The position numbers and the translations under genes were made by a program. Below the pieces are notes generated by a model. It had not been told where the DNA came from, searched no databases, and saw only the letters and a program-made list of their open reading frames with translations. From Ilex aquifolium (Eukaryota; Streptophyta; Magnoliopsida; Aquifoliales; Aquifoliaceae), in the NCBI GenBank assembly GCA_951799425.1, contig OX637409.1, positions 20,262,460 to 20,326,459 on the forward strand: DNA of 64,000 nt, written 5' to 3'. Shown here piece by piece: positions 1 through 12,100 of the stretch (position 1 is its first letter; each line of letters starts with the position of its first letter).

Positions 1-1345
1 CAAAGTTTTTGTAATCAGAATATGCAGCCAGTGCTATGAAGGCATTACAGGAAGACCCAAGCCTATAAAGTATTGAACCCCACCTTCATGTACAATAATA
101 GCATTTCTTGTTAAAGAGTGATCTAGACTTATCTTAGTGACTTAATTTGTTGATCTAAACGCTCGTAACTATTGAATTCACAGTGGGTCTCAGTATTTTT
201 TGAGACCCGCTGCTAATCCTATGATTGCGATACATTAAATCAATAAATTGTTCAGCATATTAGGTCTAAATAATATTAATGTTTCTTCTCATAACAATAT
301 TCCCATACACATATTGTTATTTTTGGTGGGCTGCACTTGCTGGTCCAGGCCCATGAGGTCATGTTCTGGCCCAAGTCTCTTAGGTCAATGTGAGAAGTTT
401 TGGTTTGTGTTTCAAAAAACAAACAGTATCTAAAAATTATTTTTGAGAAGAGTTTTAAAAAACTGTTTTTGATTTTTTTGTACCGCAAAACTTGTTTGGT
501 TATATGATTCTAAAAACAGTTCTACATAATAGAAAACAGTAAAACTTCTTTGGTTAATAACCCAGAAAACAATGAAAACAGAAATGTGATGGTGGTGAAA
601 ATGTAGTGGTGGTGGTTGTGTTGGAGGTGGTGGAACTGTAGTGGTAGTGGAAGTATGGTGGTGATTGTGGTGTTTTCTAAATTTTGGGAAGGTTATTTCA
701 AAAAACACAAAAAACAGTTTTAATTTTTTCTCTAAAATCTATCCAGTTTTTGTTCTCAATTTTCAAAAAACAAAAATAAAAAATAGTTGGCTAAACACCT
801 TTTCTCTTAAAAACTGTTTCCAAAAATATAAAACAGTTTCTGAGGTATAAACCAAATATCCATTGTATTTGTCCCTATATCCTCGAAATTATTTCATACA
901 CCCGCAATAATAGAATAGAAATAGAGAAAAGAGAGTCTCGTGTTATCTAATGTGCATGGTTTATAAGTATTTATAACTATCTAGACCTTGCATCGTAATC
1001 AGGAGTCCAATTGACATGTGTTTGAGACAATTTTTTGTTGCTAAAAGATAATCTTAGTAAGAATTTTTAGGGGCATTGGGTGCATAAAAAGGAATTACAT
1101 CCACTTCAATATATTTATTATTAAATTTTTATTCATTGGTGGATCACCAACCGTGAGTTCAAGTCCTTAACGATAGAAGATGTGTTAAAAGTGATAATAG
1201 AGAGGAAAAAAAAAGTATTAAAGAGGATCTGGATCCATAAATCGAGGATTTCATAGTAATATTTCCTTGATTCCTTACTGAAAAATTGTTTATGCATGAA
1301 TGGGTGTATAGGCCAAGAATCTTGGAGATGGGGGGTGGAACCAAC
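1..1345. other. LOG intron 4 (left-edge part) with repeat DNA
   Basis: No exon found here. Positions about 385-860 look like an inverted-repeat transposon relic: AAACAGT/ACTGTTT-rich flanks around a degenerate (GGT)n tract at about 585-680. Sequence near 1135-1175 resembles the promoter box of a tRNA-derived SINE. Confidence 0.45.
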
Positions 1346-1491
1346 CAGGTAAGGCAATAAAGGCATCTGAATGTCTGGCCATCTCTGCCTTTCTCTGGTG
1401 CATACCTGCAACGGCCTTTACTTCTCCCACTGTTTCTCCCGTTATCTACACCACACCACAGTCAGTACCAACATAAGTCAACACAACATAC

Positions 1492-1531
<40 letters not shown>

Positions 1532-2632
1532 CTTAATTCAACAAGATAATACTGGCAGAATGGTGCTTTAGAAAAGAGTCAGTTTACACACGCCAAATTT
1601 CTTATACCAAATGCACTAAAAGGCATGGCTGCAGCCTAAGGTTGAGGCCAAGTTTTTTTTTTGTGTGATTCTAATGCGTCTATTGATATATGTGTTCAAA
1701 AATAATTTGTAAACTTTAATTCTAAGAATTTTCCTTATTAAAAAAAAGAAAAACAAATTGAAAAACAAATTAGAAGGGAAAAATAGAAAAATGGGATAAG
1801 TTTCAGAACCAATCAAAATCCTTCAACATGGTACCTTTACAATCTCCCAATAGAGACAAGTCTGAAATCATCTCCAAGATAACAAAGGTGAGGTAGAAAT
1901 CCAAGTAAAAGTGGCCACCACAACACGAAAATGACTCTCCAATTGAGATTTGTGAGTTCGAATTGAGTCAGTCGAATTTGATTTTTTAAACGAATTTTAA
2001 AAATTGTTCAAGCCCTCTTCTTCTAGAAAACGAGCTGAGCTCGAATAATTTACTATTTTACATATAAAATGAGCTGAGTCTAAAAAATTGTTTAAATTCG
2101 CCTCGTTTTGAACTTGAGTATCTCGACTCGATTATCAACGCTACTACCATAAAATAGAAAAAGGAAAAAAAAAAAGTGGATAATGCTCTCTCTCTCTCTC
2201 TAACACACACATACACACTGATATTCATTACATTTGCTGTCATTTTTTCTTTAAGAACAAGAAATTTGAAATATGATGGGGGGTAACAGGCATACCTCTC
2301 TAGGCATGAGTGTCTTGGGGATAACTCTGAATACAAGAACATGGCAAAAATTAGTTATGATCGAGACCAAAACCCGACTGATAAACTGATCAAAGTCACC
2401 AATGAAATATGTTTTCAATTCATTGACTCAAACACAGTGAGTGTATTACAGACAGATTCATGAAAGAGGAAGCTTACCCGATGACATGGCGACCACCATT
2501 GTAAACAGCTTGAGAGACCAAACCCATCAAACCAATGCTCCCTCCCCCATAAACCAGGTCTATTTTCCTTGATACCTTCAGCATGCAAGCCATGTAATAT
2601 TAATCCAGACAGCAAAAATGGTGTATATGTAT

Positions 2633-2719
<87 letters not shown>

Positions 2720-3071
2720 CCATCAAAGTTCAAGTCACTACTTTATATGGGAAAAGAAAGATTGAAGTGGGACGATAAGGTCAGAGAAAAACATGATAGA
2801 TTGAGTAAAATAAAAGCCAAATTCAAGCTGTAAATATATTTTGGAAGGAACATTAAAAACAGGGAGAAAACAGAGCCAACGAAAGCTGAAAACAAAGATA
2901 AAAGCAGAGCATAGAAGAGGGAAAAGAAAAAAACAGAGAGCATAACTATACCAGTTCCTTCCCAAGCTCTATAGCAGCATCCTTATAACTTCCCTTCTTT
3001 CCTGGGCTGCTTCCACAGAACACACAAATTCTCTTGAACTTTGATTGCTTCATTTCCATATCTCTCTCCAT
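1346..3071 (-). CDS. LOG: LOG-type cytokinin riboside 5'-monophosphate phosphoribohydrolase, 5' part (3' exons off window)
   Basis: Cytosolic/nuclear enzyme that releases active cytokinin bases from cytokinin nucleotides in one step. Four coding exons read on the minus strand: 3071-2952, 2575-2478, 2326-2296 (31 bp) and 1445-1346, with GT-AG junctions and phases that fit. They give 116 residues plus one base. Seen: Rossmann start [10 protein letters not shown] (~residues 13-22), [13 protein letters not shown] (~46-58), [36 protein letters not shown], ending ...DAFIALP. The family's PGGxGTxxE motif begins exactly at the exon 4 donor, so its second half and the C-terminal third lie beyond position 1; I found no further exon in 1-1345. 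Start chosen at 3071 ([12 protein letters not shown]); an in-frame ATG at 3059 is equally possible. A (CT)n/(GA)n tract abuts the start. The family is certain; which LOG paralogue is not, though the CNGC15 neighbour suggests LOG1. Confidence 0.93.
2631..2716. repeat. Compound microsatellite (CA)n-(TA)n-(GA)n in LOG intron 1
   Basis: Uninterrupted CA repeat of about 40 bp followed directly by a TA repeat and then a GA repeat. It lies inside intron 1 of LOG (2576-2951). Expected to be highly length-polymorphic. Confidence 0.95.
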
Positions 3072-3079
3072 CTCTCTCT

Positions 3080-3139
3080 CTCTCTCTCTTTCCTGTGTGG
3101 GTGTATCTATCTGTTGCCTAGTGCTCTTGTAAAACACCC

Positions 3140-3170
<31 letters not shown>

Positions 3171-3172
3171 GG
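3080..3172. repeat. (CT)n tracts in the LOG leader
   Basis: Two CT runs (about 3060-3090 and 3142-3172) lie in the presumed 5' leader of LOG and read as GA on the sense strand. GA-rich leaders are common in plants and can bind BASIC PENTACYSTEINE factors; whether that happens here is inference. Confidence 0.6.
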
Positions 3173-3284
3173 GGAGAACTATGACTATGCAACTAGCAAG
3201 TGCCCAGTACCTCCACAATTTCACAAACTTTTGGGATGTAACTTCAGTGTCAATTGGGTCTTGGTGGTGGAATATGCATATATG

Positions 3285-3293
3285 ATATATATA
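3285..3293 (-). promoter_or_regulatory. Candidate TATA box of LOG
   Basis: A TATATATA stretch about 215 bp upstream of the chosen LOG start codon, at a plausible distance for a promoter with a ~180 bp leader. Supported only by sequence and position. Confidence 0.3.
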
Positions 3294-3371
3294 ACGGCTT
3301 CACAGTCTCTAGTGTCTACGTCTTTATAGTCTGAGCCTAGACGGTACCTATGTGCCTCACCCGATCGATAA

Positions 3372-5450
3372 TAGATCCAATATCTCGAATTTATTGGAAA
3401 AATTGGGGTATTGAAAGGTAATGTTTTGGATACTTTCACTAAGACTCCTGAATTTAAATCATATTTCAGTAACACCTCTCTGATTTTTGAAATATTACTG
3501 TGTATCCCTATCAATTTTTTTTTTGTTAATAAACCTGACAAAATACATAATTTTATTAAATTACATTTACTAGAACTCCCATTTTACTTAATTATCTTTA
3601 CTCAAATTAATACAAAATTAATTTATAATTTTATTAAATTAACATCCAATTGACATTTAATTATGTTTGATTAATATTCGGTACTAAAAAAAACAATGGA
3701 GAAGACTACGGTACCAAACAAAATTCGGTACTATACCTTTAAATTTTACAATTTTAATAGATTTTTTTTAATTATTTTTGTAGGCCATTTTACAACTAAA
3801 AATTTATAACTTTGTGAAGTGATTTACAACTTTTGTGTGTTTTTATCATTTTTTGTGGTAATTTACGATCAATCATAATATTTTAGGATCAAAATCGTAA
3901 AGTACCATAAAAATGATAAAAATACTCATAAAAATTTTATAAAAAACACCCACAAAAACTATAAATAAAAAAAACAGTATAAAAATATTTGTTTCTTGCC
4001 CTACACTACTCCCAAAAACTACATAGCCTGCAAAGGATAAACTAGAGCTAAATCTAAATCCCTAAGCTACCACGTGCACATGGTCTAGAAGCAGGAGAAA
4101 ATATTCATTATAACAGTGATATCATGTGATATCACGTGGTAAGGTGATGTGGTATCACTAACTAATAATACTAAAACAAATAAGTAGATAGATCCCAGAA
4201 AAATCAATGATATTATGTCATCAACGATGATATAGTATTACGGTTACATTCAATATTTACTCCAGAAGCAGATGATAGAGATACTACGTGTGCCACAGTC
4301 CCCTCATTAACAAAAAAACAGGACAGTTAAGACTAAAGCGCATGTGACTCTATTGCGGACGTACCCAAATTGGCTTCTTCAAGTGTAGAGTGTGGAATTG
4401 GAAAGATGCCATAGAGACCTTTCATTTATCTTTTATCTTTTTCTTTTTTTGGTTTCGATGGTTATGGGTGTTCGAATCAAGTTATGCACATTCGATTAAT
4501 TTTCTCATCAGTTCGGTCAAAGAAAGGGCATTCATGTCGGGAATAGATTATTCATTAAAAATAAATCTCTTATAGTCTAATCTCAAAATTATATTCAAAT
4601 TCAAATTCAAAACATTTACATTTACAGTTCTTTCGTCGTACCTTGAATTTTAGAGAATTATTTTTAAGCATAAAGGATAAGGAATAAGCAGAAAGATCAA
4701 CACCAACCAACACCAAGTGCAAAAAAGGCCTCTGGACTCCGAGTAACACCCAAATTCTTATGCTTTTATTGGTCAAACACAAACATAATCATGACAAGTT
4801 GTTTTGCATTTTCGTAGTGCTGGTGGCAACTGCAGTGCAACTTCTTGTTGCTCTCTCTCTCTCTCTCTCTGGTTTTGAACCCGTTTCCTTCTTATTATTG
4901 TGATGTATTTGGGCCTTGAAGTAAGCAAAATAATTTGCAATTTTAGCTGTTAATTCTAAGAGTTGGATGGATTTAAAATAAGGATTCATCTATTTAAAAA
5001 ATGAGTTAAGTAAGTAAATTAATCTCTCTAAAATAAGTTTTAGACTTTTTATTTTTACTTTTTCTAAACTCCATTACTAATAAAAAACTTGTATACTGAA
5101 TACGACTTCTTGTTGGATTATACCTTGGATACAAAAAATTGTGAGTGGACGGGTGAAGAAGAAAAAAGAATATATTAATAGGAAATTTGTGGAATTTGGC
5201 ACTTTGACATTTTATTGCTCTTGCAGATGGTGTGTGTGTGTATGGGGGGGGGGTGGGTGGATTTGCTTGACTCAATGCACATATTTGTGGAATTCCTACT
5301 CAGATATAACTAATCCACTTTTCATGCCATTATCTATAAACCCTAATAATAAGCTCCTTCGTCGAAATAGCTTTATAAAAAGCAACACTTACTAAACTGC
5401 CAGGAAAGGGGGTAATACTACACTCTAAAATAGATAAATAAATAATCCTA
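3372..5450. other. Intergenic, transposon debris
   Basis: No gene seen. 3400-3660 resembles one end of the Mutator-like family found at 8782 and 42700, followed by AATTTTATTAAATTA-type AT-rich repeats. 3685-4020 is a copy of a short inverted-repeat family, with GGAGAAGACTACGGTACC at the left end and GGGAGTAGTG in reverse at the right. The rest (4021-5450) is AT-rich, with a CT microsatellite at 4851-4870 and a G9 run near 5246. Confidence 0.5.
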
Positions 5451-5645
5451 AGAGGTAGTTCAAGTGGTAATAGGAACGAATTATAAACTCAGACATTTTA
5501 GGTTAACTTCTTGGGGTCAGGCCATGAACGATTTATCTTTCATGAATACTCTAGTCCCAACGTGAATGACCTGTCTTTAACCGCATCGTGGAGAAAATTA
5601 GTCGACGTGCGCGTAAACTGACCTAGACATCCTAACCGTTGAACC
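5451..5645 (+). mobile_element. tRNA-derived SINE copy
   Basis: Starts with a tRNA-like region (AGTTCAAGTGGTAATAGG, box A-like). The tail half, TTAGTCGACGTGCGCGTAAA, matches the reverse strand of the SINE at 16004-16224, so the two are the same family in opposite orientation. Boundaries are approximate and no target duplication was identified. Confidence 0.6.
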
Positions 5646-6903
5646 AAAAGAAAACAATTGATGTAATTTTGATATATTGAGAAAACTTTGAATTTTAACG
5701 AGTAAAAAGTGAGACTACAAAATACCATAATACCAACGCTATGTTCTTTGGACTTTATTATTTTGTCACATTTTTTGGTCAATCTAACATTATCCACTCA
5801 AAAAAGCGAGTTGGTGACTTTTGTCTCAACTTTTATGGCCATATGCCCAAGGTAAATCCATTGTATTTGACTTAATTTCAACTTGGAAGTATTACTTGAT
5901 TTGTAATGCCATGAGAAGTATGCATTTTTTGCTGAAAAAACAAAATGAAAATGGAGTTGGTGACATTCACCTTCTCAAAGAATGACGCTAGTGAAGAGAT
6001 CTAACAGTCAACTCATTAATGGAGATAGTGTCCCACTTATCACCAATGATAACGAGGGAAATCGAACACGGGTGCTCGTATCTAGAACTGACTTTTTATC
6101 GTGTTATTATTTGTATTTCTCACTAGAACGCTTGCACCGTTGTCTCGTATAAACATGCATATATATTAGCCAAGTTAGGTCATTTTTCATACAATGAGAT
6201 CTAGTTTTTTTTTTTTTTTTTGAAACTGGCAATGAGATTTAGTTGAGTGAGGTGATAAAGACTTAAAACGATGGATAGAAATGGTTGGCCTCATATGTAC
6301 ACATCTCCAACGTCAGAGTTTGGAAAAAAAACAAGGATTTTTTTTCGTATACTTGACAAGTATTACTTGGAATATTCGGTTTGGTGAAGGGTTACATTTG
6401 AGGCCCTATTGATAAAGACTTATGTCCCCCCTATGAGGTTTTTTTTCTCTCTTAAGAGCAAATTGAATGTTTTTGCATATAATCAAAATATTTCAGGCTG
6501 ATATATTAATTCTAAAAAAAAAATATGTGAACTCGACTTGAAATAGCGGGTTTAAATTTAGACTCTTAGTAAGTCTGTGTGATGAATGAATGGACTTCTT
6601 AGACCCGTCAAATAAACAAGTTGATACGAATATACTAAACACGGTTTAGAGCAAACAAAAACTTGATGCGACACGAAATGGTTATACACAATAAATTAAG
6701 GAATCGATTATCGATTAAATTTTTTTTCATACCACATAACATGATCCATTACCAATGGAAATCTTGAGTAACATGAAAATGTATACCTAGGACAAGATTC
6801 AACAGTTCCTCTAACATGAGAAATCACTAGTTTGTCTCCGGTGAGTAGAGGCACATTTATATTATTTTAGCTCGTGAGTCCGAATAGAATTGAGGACAAA
6901 CTC
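5646..6903. other. Intergenic, no gene seen
   Basis: AT-rich DNA with homopolymer runs (T15 at about 6206). A stretch at 6040-6130 with a tRNA-box-like motif may be an older retroposon. Nothing coding could be supported. Confidence 0.5.
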
Positions 6904-6906
6904 TAA

Positions 6907-7381
6907 GGGCATGTTTGCTTTAAGTATAAGAGTGGTACAAGAGGGTGGTATTAGGAAAATAGTATGTAGGGCCTATTTTATATCTTGTTTGTTTGTCATT
7001 TTTCGTTCGGTATTAATTTTCGGGTCGTAATACCGACCTGGTATGAACAGTAGCCATAATGTCTTGTAGATGGTATTATTCAATACCACCTCCCCCCTGG
7101 TATTATATGCCCGGTACAAATGAGATGAAGGTATAATAGAGTAAAAAAACCCAACTGCCCTTATGTACAATTGTCTTTTTAAGGTTACAAGGTTACAATT
7201 GTCTTTTTACAGGCCATAGTCGCAATTGTTGACTTTTTTAAGTAGGTATTATTTGTGACAAACAAACAAGGGAAATGATGAGATAAAAGTTTAAGACCGG
7301 GTATAGTATACCATTGAATAGGAATGGAATGGAAATGATATCTAATACCACCCAAATCTAATACTCGAAGCAAACATGCCC
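6907..7381. mobile_element. Tourist-like MITE (PIF/Harbinger superfamily)
   Basis: 475 bp element with terminal inverted repeats GGGCATGTTTGCTT and AAGCAAACATGCCC, flanked on both sides by TAA (6904-6906 and 7382-7384). The 3 bp TAA/TTA duplication with GGGC-type ends is characteristic of PIF/Harbinger MITEs. No coding capacity. Confidence 0.88.
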
Positions 7382-7384
7382 TAA

Positions 7385-8122
7385 GTGCATGAACCAATCC
7401 CTTAACTCATACACCAGTTAAATTAGAATTTGTGCTTTGGCGGGGATTCGAACCCACAACAGAAAATTGGATATGATTTATCCAAATAACTGAGGTCCGT
7501 CCTGCCGACCATGCTTTTATTACCAAGGAAACTTAAACCTTTTTTTTAAGAAAACAAAATTTTCACAATACAAAGAATACTAATGGACATAACATTGGGA
7601 TAAAGGAGGTCATGTGATTGTCAATCTTTGACCATTCGTTCACTTAGAGTTAAAGTAACCACCGACTTATCCTTCTGTCCACTGAGAATGTGTCACGTTA
7701 CTTTCTCACATTAAGAGAGGTCACTTTCTTCCATTAAAGACCAGACCAAAGCTTCAACCAACCTCCAAAAAATTGAACAAACAAAGAAGAAAGAAGATAA
7801 AAGAAGAAGAAAAGCTCATCACGCTGACCAATAGGGTTTGTTTCTCATGTGTGAAAGGATGAAAAACAAAGTGTTTCAAAATTCCGTCATACAGTGGTGA
7901 GATTGGTGAAAGGGATTTATGAGATGCTCTTTCCGGCTCATTCAAACGAGCGTAGAGGACTTAAAAAGAGGAATTTAATTTAATGTAGTTCTTGGATTAG
8001 TTTTAAGTTTCAATATTAGATGTTGTTCACCCCCACCTTCTTTCGGCGCGATGAGGTGTGTTGTTAAACAAGTATCTACAATGTAACTTAAATATTTATA
8101 CTTTAACACGACATATAAGTAG
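7385..8122. other. Intergenic, no gene seen
   Basis: Contains a reverse-oriented tRNA-box-like stretch at 7440-7500 (GATTCGAACCC) that is probably a SINE fragment, then unrecognised DNA. Confidence 0.45.
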
Positions 8123-10803
8123 TGGTGCAACTCGTACGGGTTGGGCACGTTGAGGGGTTTACCCTAGTTCAACGCTAGGTATATAATCTTCAACCCTAAC
8201 TCTAACCTTAACCCTAACGCTAACTTGACCTCAACCCGAGTACTACCCAGGTTAAATTCGGGCGAACTCGGATTGAATTCGAGTTACTTAATTCAGGTTG
8301 ATTTCGGGTTAAAATTCGAGTTGGGTTCGTTAAATTGAATCGTGAAGTGTGAACCCTAGTTATAAGTTATACTATTTTATCTATTGATTTATATATTTAC
8401 TAGTCATAACCCGTGCCTGAAGGCACGATAGAACAAAAAATTCGAGCCCTAAAAAATCGATATCACTATATTAAATAATAATTTTCTTTCCTTCATTTAT
8501 TTGATTAAATCATTCAAAATTTATTTTTACCCATTATTTTCTTAAAGATATTGACAAAATTTTCTCAAAATATGTAATTTGATAAAAAAATTTAACAGAT
8601 CTATACTATCGCATATGGATAATATCTGAAATAAAAATTATGTTAAATTATAAATTATTCAAATATTAAATGATTGAGCATGTGATAGAAATGAGTGGTG
8701 TGATGGTTTTGGGAGGGAAATGTATAGGGGATAAAATTCAATTTCCTATATGTTTTATTATATAGATTTGTATAGATATAAGGGAAAATTTCATCCAGAT
8801 CCCCTGTAATTAGGTCTAAATTAAATGACACCTCCTTCCGATTTTGAAATTTAATTGTCACTCCTTGTTAGTGATTGTCAGGTTACACCGTTAATGGCGA
8901 TAGTTGATTTATAGAAATATCCCCGAGTATTTTATAGGGTAAATTTTATCCACACCCCTTATAAATAAACCTAACTTTAACAACACCCCCTGTAAATAGA
9001 CCTAACTTTAACAACACCCTCTCTTGATTCTGAAATTTCAATGCACTCGTTTTTAGTTCTATTATATTAGCATTTATTTTGATCAATTTAATATTCAATT
9101 TTATCAAATTAATTTTCTTTATTTAATTTAAACTAAATTAATATTTCATCTCATCAAATCAACAAAAAATTGATATTTAATTTTATCAAATTAGCATTTA
9201 GTTATATTAATTTAATATTTCATTTCATCAAATTAATATTATTTCTTTAATTTAATATTAAGTTATTATTTATTTTTATCAAATCAACATCAAATTGACA
9301 TTCAATTTTATTAAATTAAACTATTTAATTTATTAAATAGAATATTAAATTCCATTAATTTAAAATTTAACCTTATCAAATTAATGTCATTTCTTTAATT
9401 TAACACCAAATGAACATTCAATTTTATTAAAACAACATTCAAATTTATTCAATTAACATTAAATTCAATCAAATTAATACTAAATTAATATTTAATTTTA
9501 TCAAATTAAAACTAAATTAATATTTAAATTTATCAAAATTAAGATCAAATTTATTCAATTAATATTGAATTTTATCAAATAATTTTAAATTTTATATATG
9601 AAGTATGATGTGTGAGGAGCGATCGGGCGACGTTGTGGAGAACATATGATAGCAGAGGAATTAGAAATGGATGAAATTTGGACATTGACTTTATCAATTG
9701 TAATTTTTATTATAGAAAAATCATTTTTAACTATAAAAATTATTATGAGGAAAAAATATAAAAATTATAAAAACTTGATTATGTAACTAAATGAGTGATA
9801 ATATAATGACTAATATTATAACAAAGTTATAATACAACGTTTTAAAATAAAAAATTCATTGAGATAATATAATGATTGAAATTACGTTTGTTGGCTAGCT
9901 AGCGCATATATAAGGGAGAAATAATTGATGACATTTTAGTCTATTTATATAATAAAGGGTAATTTTAGTATTGTTCACAAAATATTTAGTTAAATCATTA
10001 TTTTATCTACTGATAGAGACAAAAGTTATTGATATATGGTTGTAATTGAATTTAGACTCAACTACATGGTGTTTAGATGAAACTTTCCCTAGATATAATA
10101 TGTCTTCGATTTTTGTACTATATATATGTACAGTAAAGATATGTGTGTGATATGAACAGTAAAGATGGAGAGCAGTTGCATTATGATAGAATTTTGGGGA
10201 GACATGTGTCTCAGTTTGGAAAGAGAATCATGAAAGATGAGAGTGTGAGAAACAGTCAATGTCTCAGCATAGAAAGTAATCCCTTAACATAGGAAATAAA
10301 ATCAGAGAAATAATGATAAGAGTTGTAATCTGTATTTTAGGGAGAGAGAGATAGAGTTGAGGAATGAGAGATCGCTTAATTGCTGGATTTGATTGGGTTG
10401 GGGAATTAAATTTAGGGATGTTAGTTTTGGAAACTAAAAATTTTGAGCGGCAAAAAATTTTCAAGAGCTAATATGGTACGTCGGATCGAAACGATCTGAG
10501 ACGTCCATAGCTCGAGACAGTTTAGGATAACATCAATCGTTGGATGATGTCCTTTTTGGTCACGAAACGATCTCAACCGCTCTTTGTCTCCAAAATTCAA
10601 AATCGTTCTACTTTATTATATAGATTTTTAAATATGTTCGGGTTGAATTCGGTAACCTGAGACCTCAACCTGGGTATTGCTCGAATTCAATTCGGGTTGG
10701 TATTTTTCAGCTCAGGTCCAACTCAAGTATTAAAAACCTCAACCCAAGCCCTGTTTTTCTCGGATTGGATTCAATTCAAGTTGGCCCGCCCAAGTTGCAC
10801 CCT
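8123..10803. mobile_element. Outer layer of a nested transposon stack
   Basis: The ends form an imperfect inverted repeat: GGTGCAACTCG at 8123 and CAAGTTGCACC at the right. Both interrupted halves (8123-8395 and 10630-10803) are rich in the same CAACCCGA/TTCGGGTT motifs, which suggests one element split by insertions. TAGGGGTGCAAC-like ends point to hAT, but I see no convincing 8 bp duplication. A second layer (about 8400-10630, starting with the palindrome GTGCCTGAAGGCAC) sits inside it and hosts the Mutator-like element at 8782. Confidence 0.5.
8782..10089. mobile_element. Non-autonomous Mutator-like element (MULE), 1.3 kb
   Basis: Left end GGGAAAATTTCATCC pairs with right end GGATGAAACTTTCCC. 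The element is bounded by a perfect 9 bp direct repeat TAGATATAA (8773-8781 and 10090-10098), the Mutator signature. Inside, a second end-like sequence starts at about 8937, and 9060-9600 is a degenerate AAATTAATATTTAATTTTAT-type repeat. No transposase. Confidence 0.87.
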
Positions 10804-11721
10804 TACGTGCAATTTAGATTTTGGAGCTAGCACATGAAAATTGTTTTAATAATTAAGGTGACGGCAAGATTCGAACGCAGAACTTCCTGCTCTGATACCA
10901 TCTTAAATAAACAATCATCTACTCCAAAAACTTAAGTTGCTAGATAGGACGTAACTTAAGTATTTATATTTAAACATGTATTATGAAATGAACTTAATAG
11001 CTTTGATATTTTTTTTAAGACTAAACCATATATATATATCTGAGGAAAAAAAAAAGAATAATTGCTTCGTTTTCCAAAGAATTGAAAGGTCAACAAACAT
11101 TTTCATGGTCAAAGAAATTGATTGAATCTCCTTTAGATGGCTTAAAAGTCCAATTATTTCGAAAGAAATATGATTGTCATCACCGCCTTCACCATTTACA
11201 TAGAAATATAATGAATCCTTCATTTTTCACAAGAGTACTTAACCAACTAATCAAACAGCTCTTGCCCAAATAATACCTGTGACTCTCTGCCTTCTGGCAC
11301 AAGAGTGCAAAGAACATATATAACTAGTGTAATATTTAAGATGAATTTAGATTTGGGCAAGAATCTAAACCCGTCAATCACACTCGACTCAAGATTTGAA
11401 CAAGTTAAAAGTGTACGTGATCCGATTCTAAACATTCCAAAACTTAAAAAGACTTGGTTTGACTAACACTGCACCCCAATATACCTTTGGTGACTGTAAA
11501 CCTAAATTAAACCATGGACATCAAGTTTTTCCACTAGGGTTGTGTTCTGTAAAACTATTTTGTTGTATTACAAGGATTAGGGCAATGATGCCATGGAAGA
11601 CATGAATACAATGGTGATTTCCCTGGAAAAAAAATAACTTAAATAAAAATAAAGGCCTACATGTCACTTGTCTTTTGGTTAAAAAAAAAAAAAAATTACT
11701 TTGATATATGACCTATATGTC
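10804..11721. other. Intergenic, no gene seen
   Basis: Contains a tRNA-box-like stretch at about 10855-10910 (CAAGATTCGAACGC) that is probably a SINE fragment, and otherwise AT-rich sequence. Confidence 0.45.
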
Positions 11722-12100
11722 TATGGAGAAGGCTACAATATCGCCAAAAAAGGTATTGTACCATCAAAATATAAATTTTGTGGCTTGAAATATAAGTTTT
11801 GGGGTTTATTTACAATAAAATTACCACTTCTGAAGTCATATTATAATTTTTATGGTTCAAATTACAACTTTTGTGAGGTTATTTACAATTTTTTAGGGTT
11901 ACTTGTAATCAAAAAATCACCCTAGAATTTTTTTTAGGGTTAGCAGGAATTCGTCGCAAATGACCCTAAAAAATTATAAATGATCATCAAAAATTGTAAA
12001 TGACCCTCAAATTTTATAAAAAAAATATCTAAAAAATTTGTAAATGTCAGTACGATACTAATTTTTTTATTTTTTTTTGAGTACCATAGACTACTCCATA
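11722..12100. repeat. Short inverted-repeat transposon of a dispersed family
   Basis: Ends TATGGAGAAGGCTACAATAT and, in reverse, TATGGAGTAGTCTATGGTAC. The interior is an alternation of TTTACAACTTTTG-like and AATTGTAAATGA-like phrases. The same phrases recur at 3685-4020, 15886-16390, 33270-33495 and 61020-61345, so this is a multicopy family. Superfamily undetermined. Confidence 0.6.

Noticed and set aside
430-708. Minus-strand 92-codon ORF rich in His/Thr/Pro
   Set aside because: Created by a degenerate GGT repeat inside a LOG intron.
3045-3329. 94-codon plus-strand ORF overlapping LOG exon 1
   Set aside because: Antisense to a confident LOG exon and made largely of CT-repeat-encoded Ser/Leu.
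8200-8225. Telomere-like ACCCTAAC runs
   Set aside because: Only a few degenerate units, part of a larger repeat full of CAACCC/ACCCGA motifs; not an interstitial telomere array.
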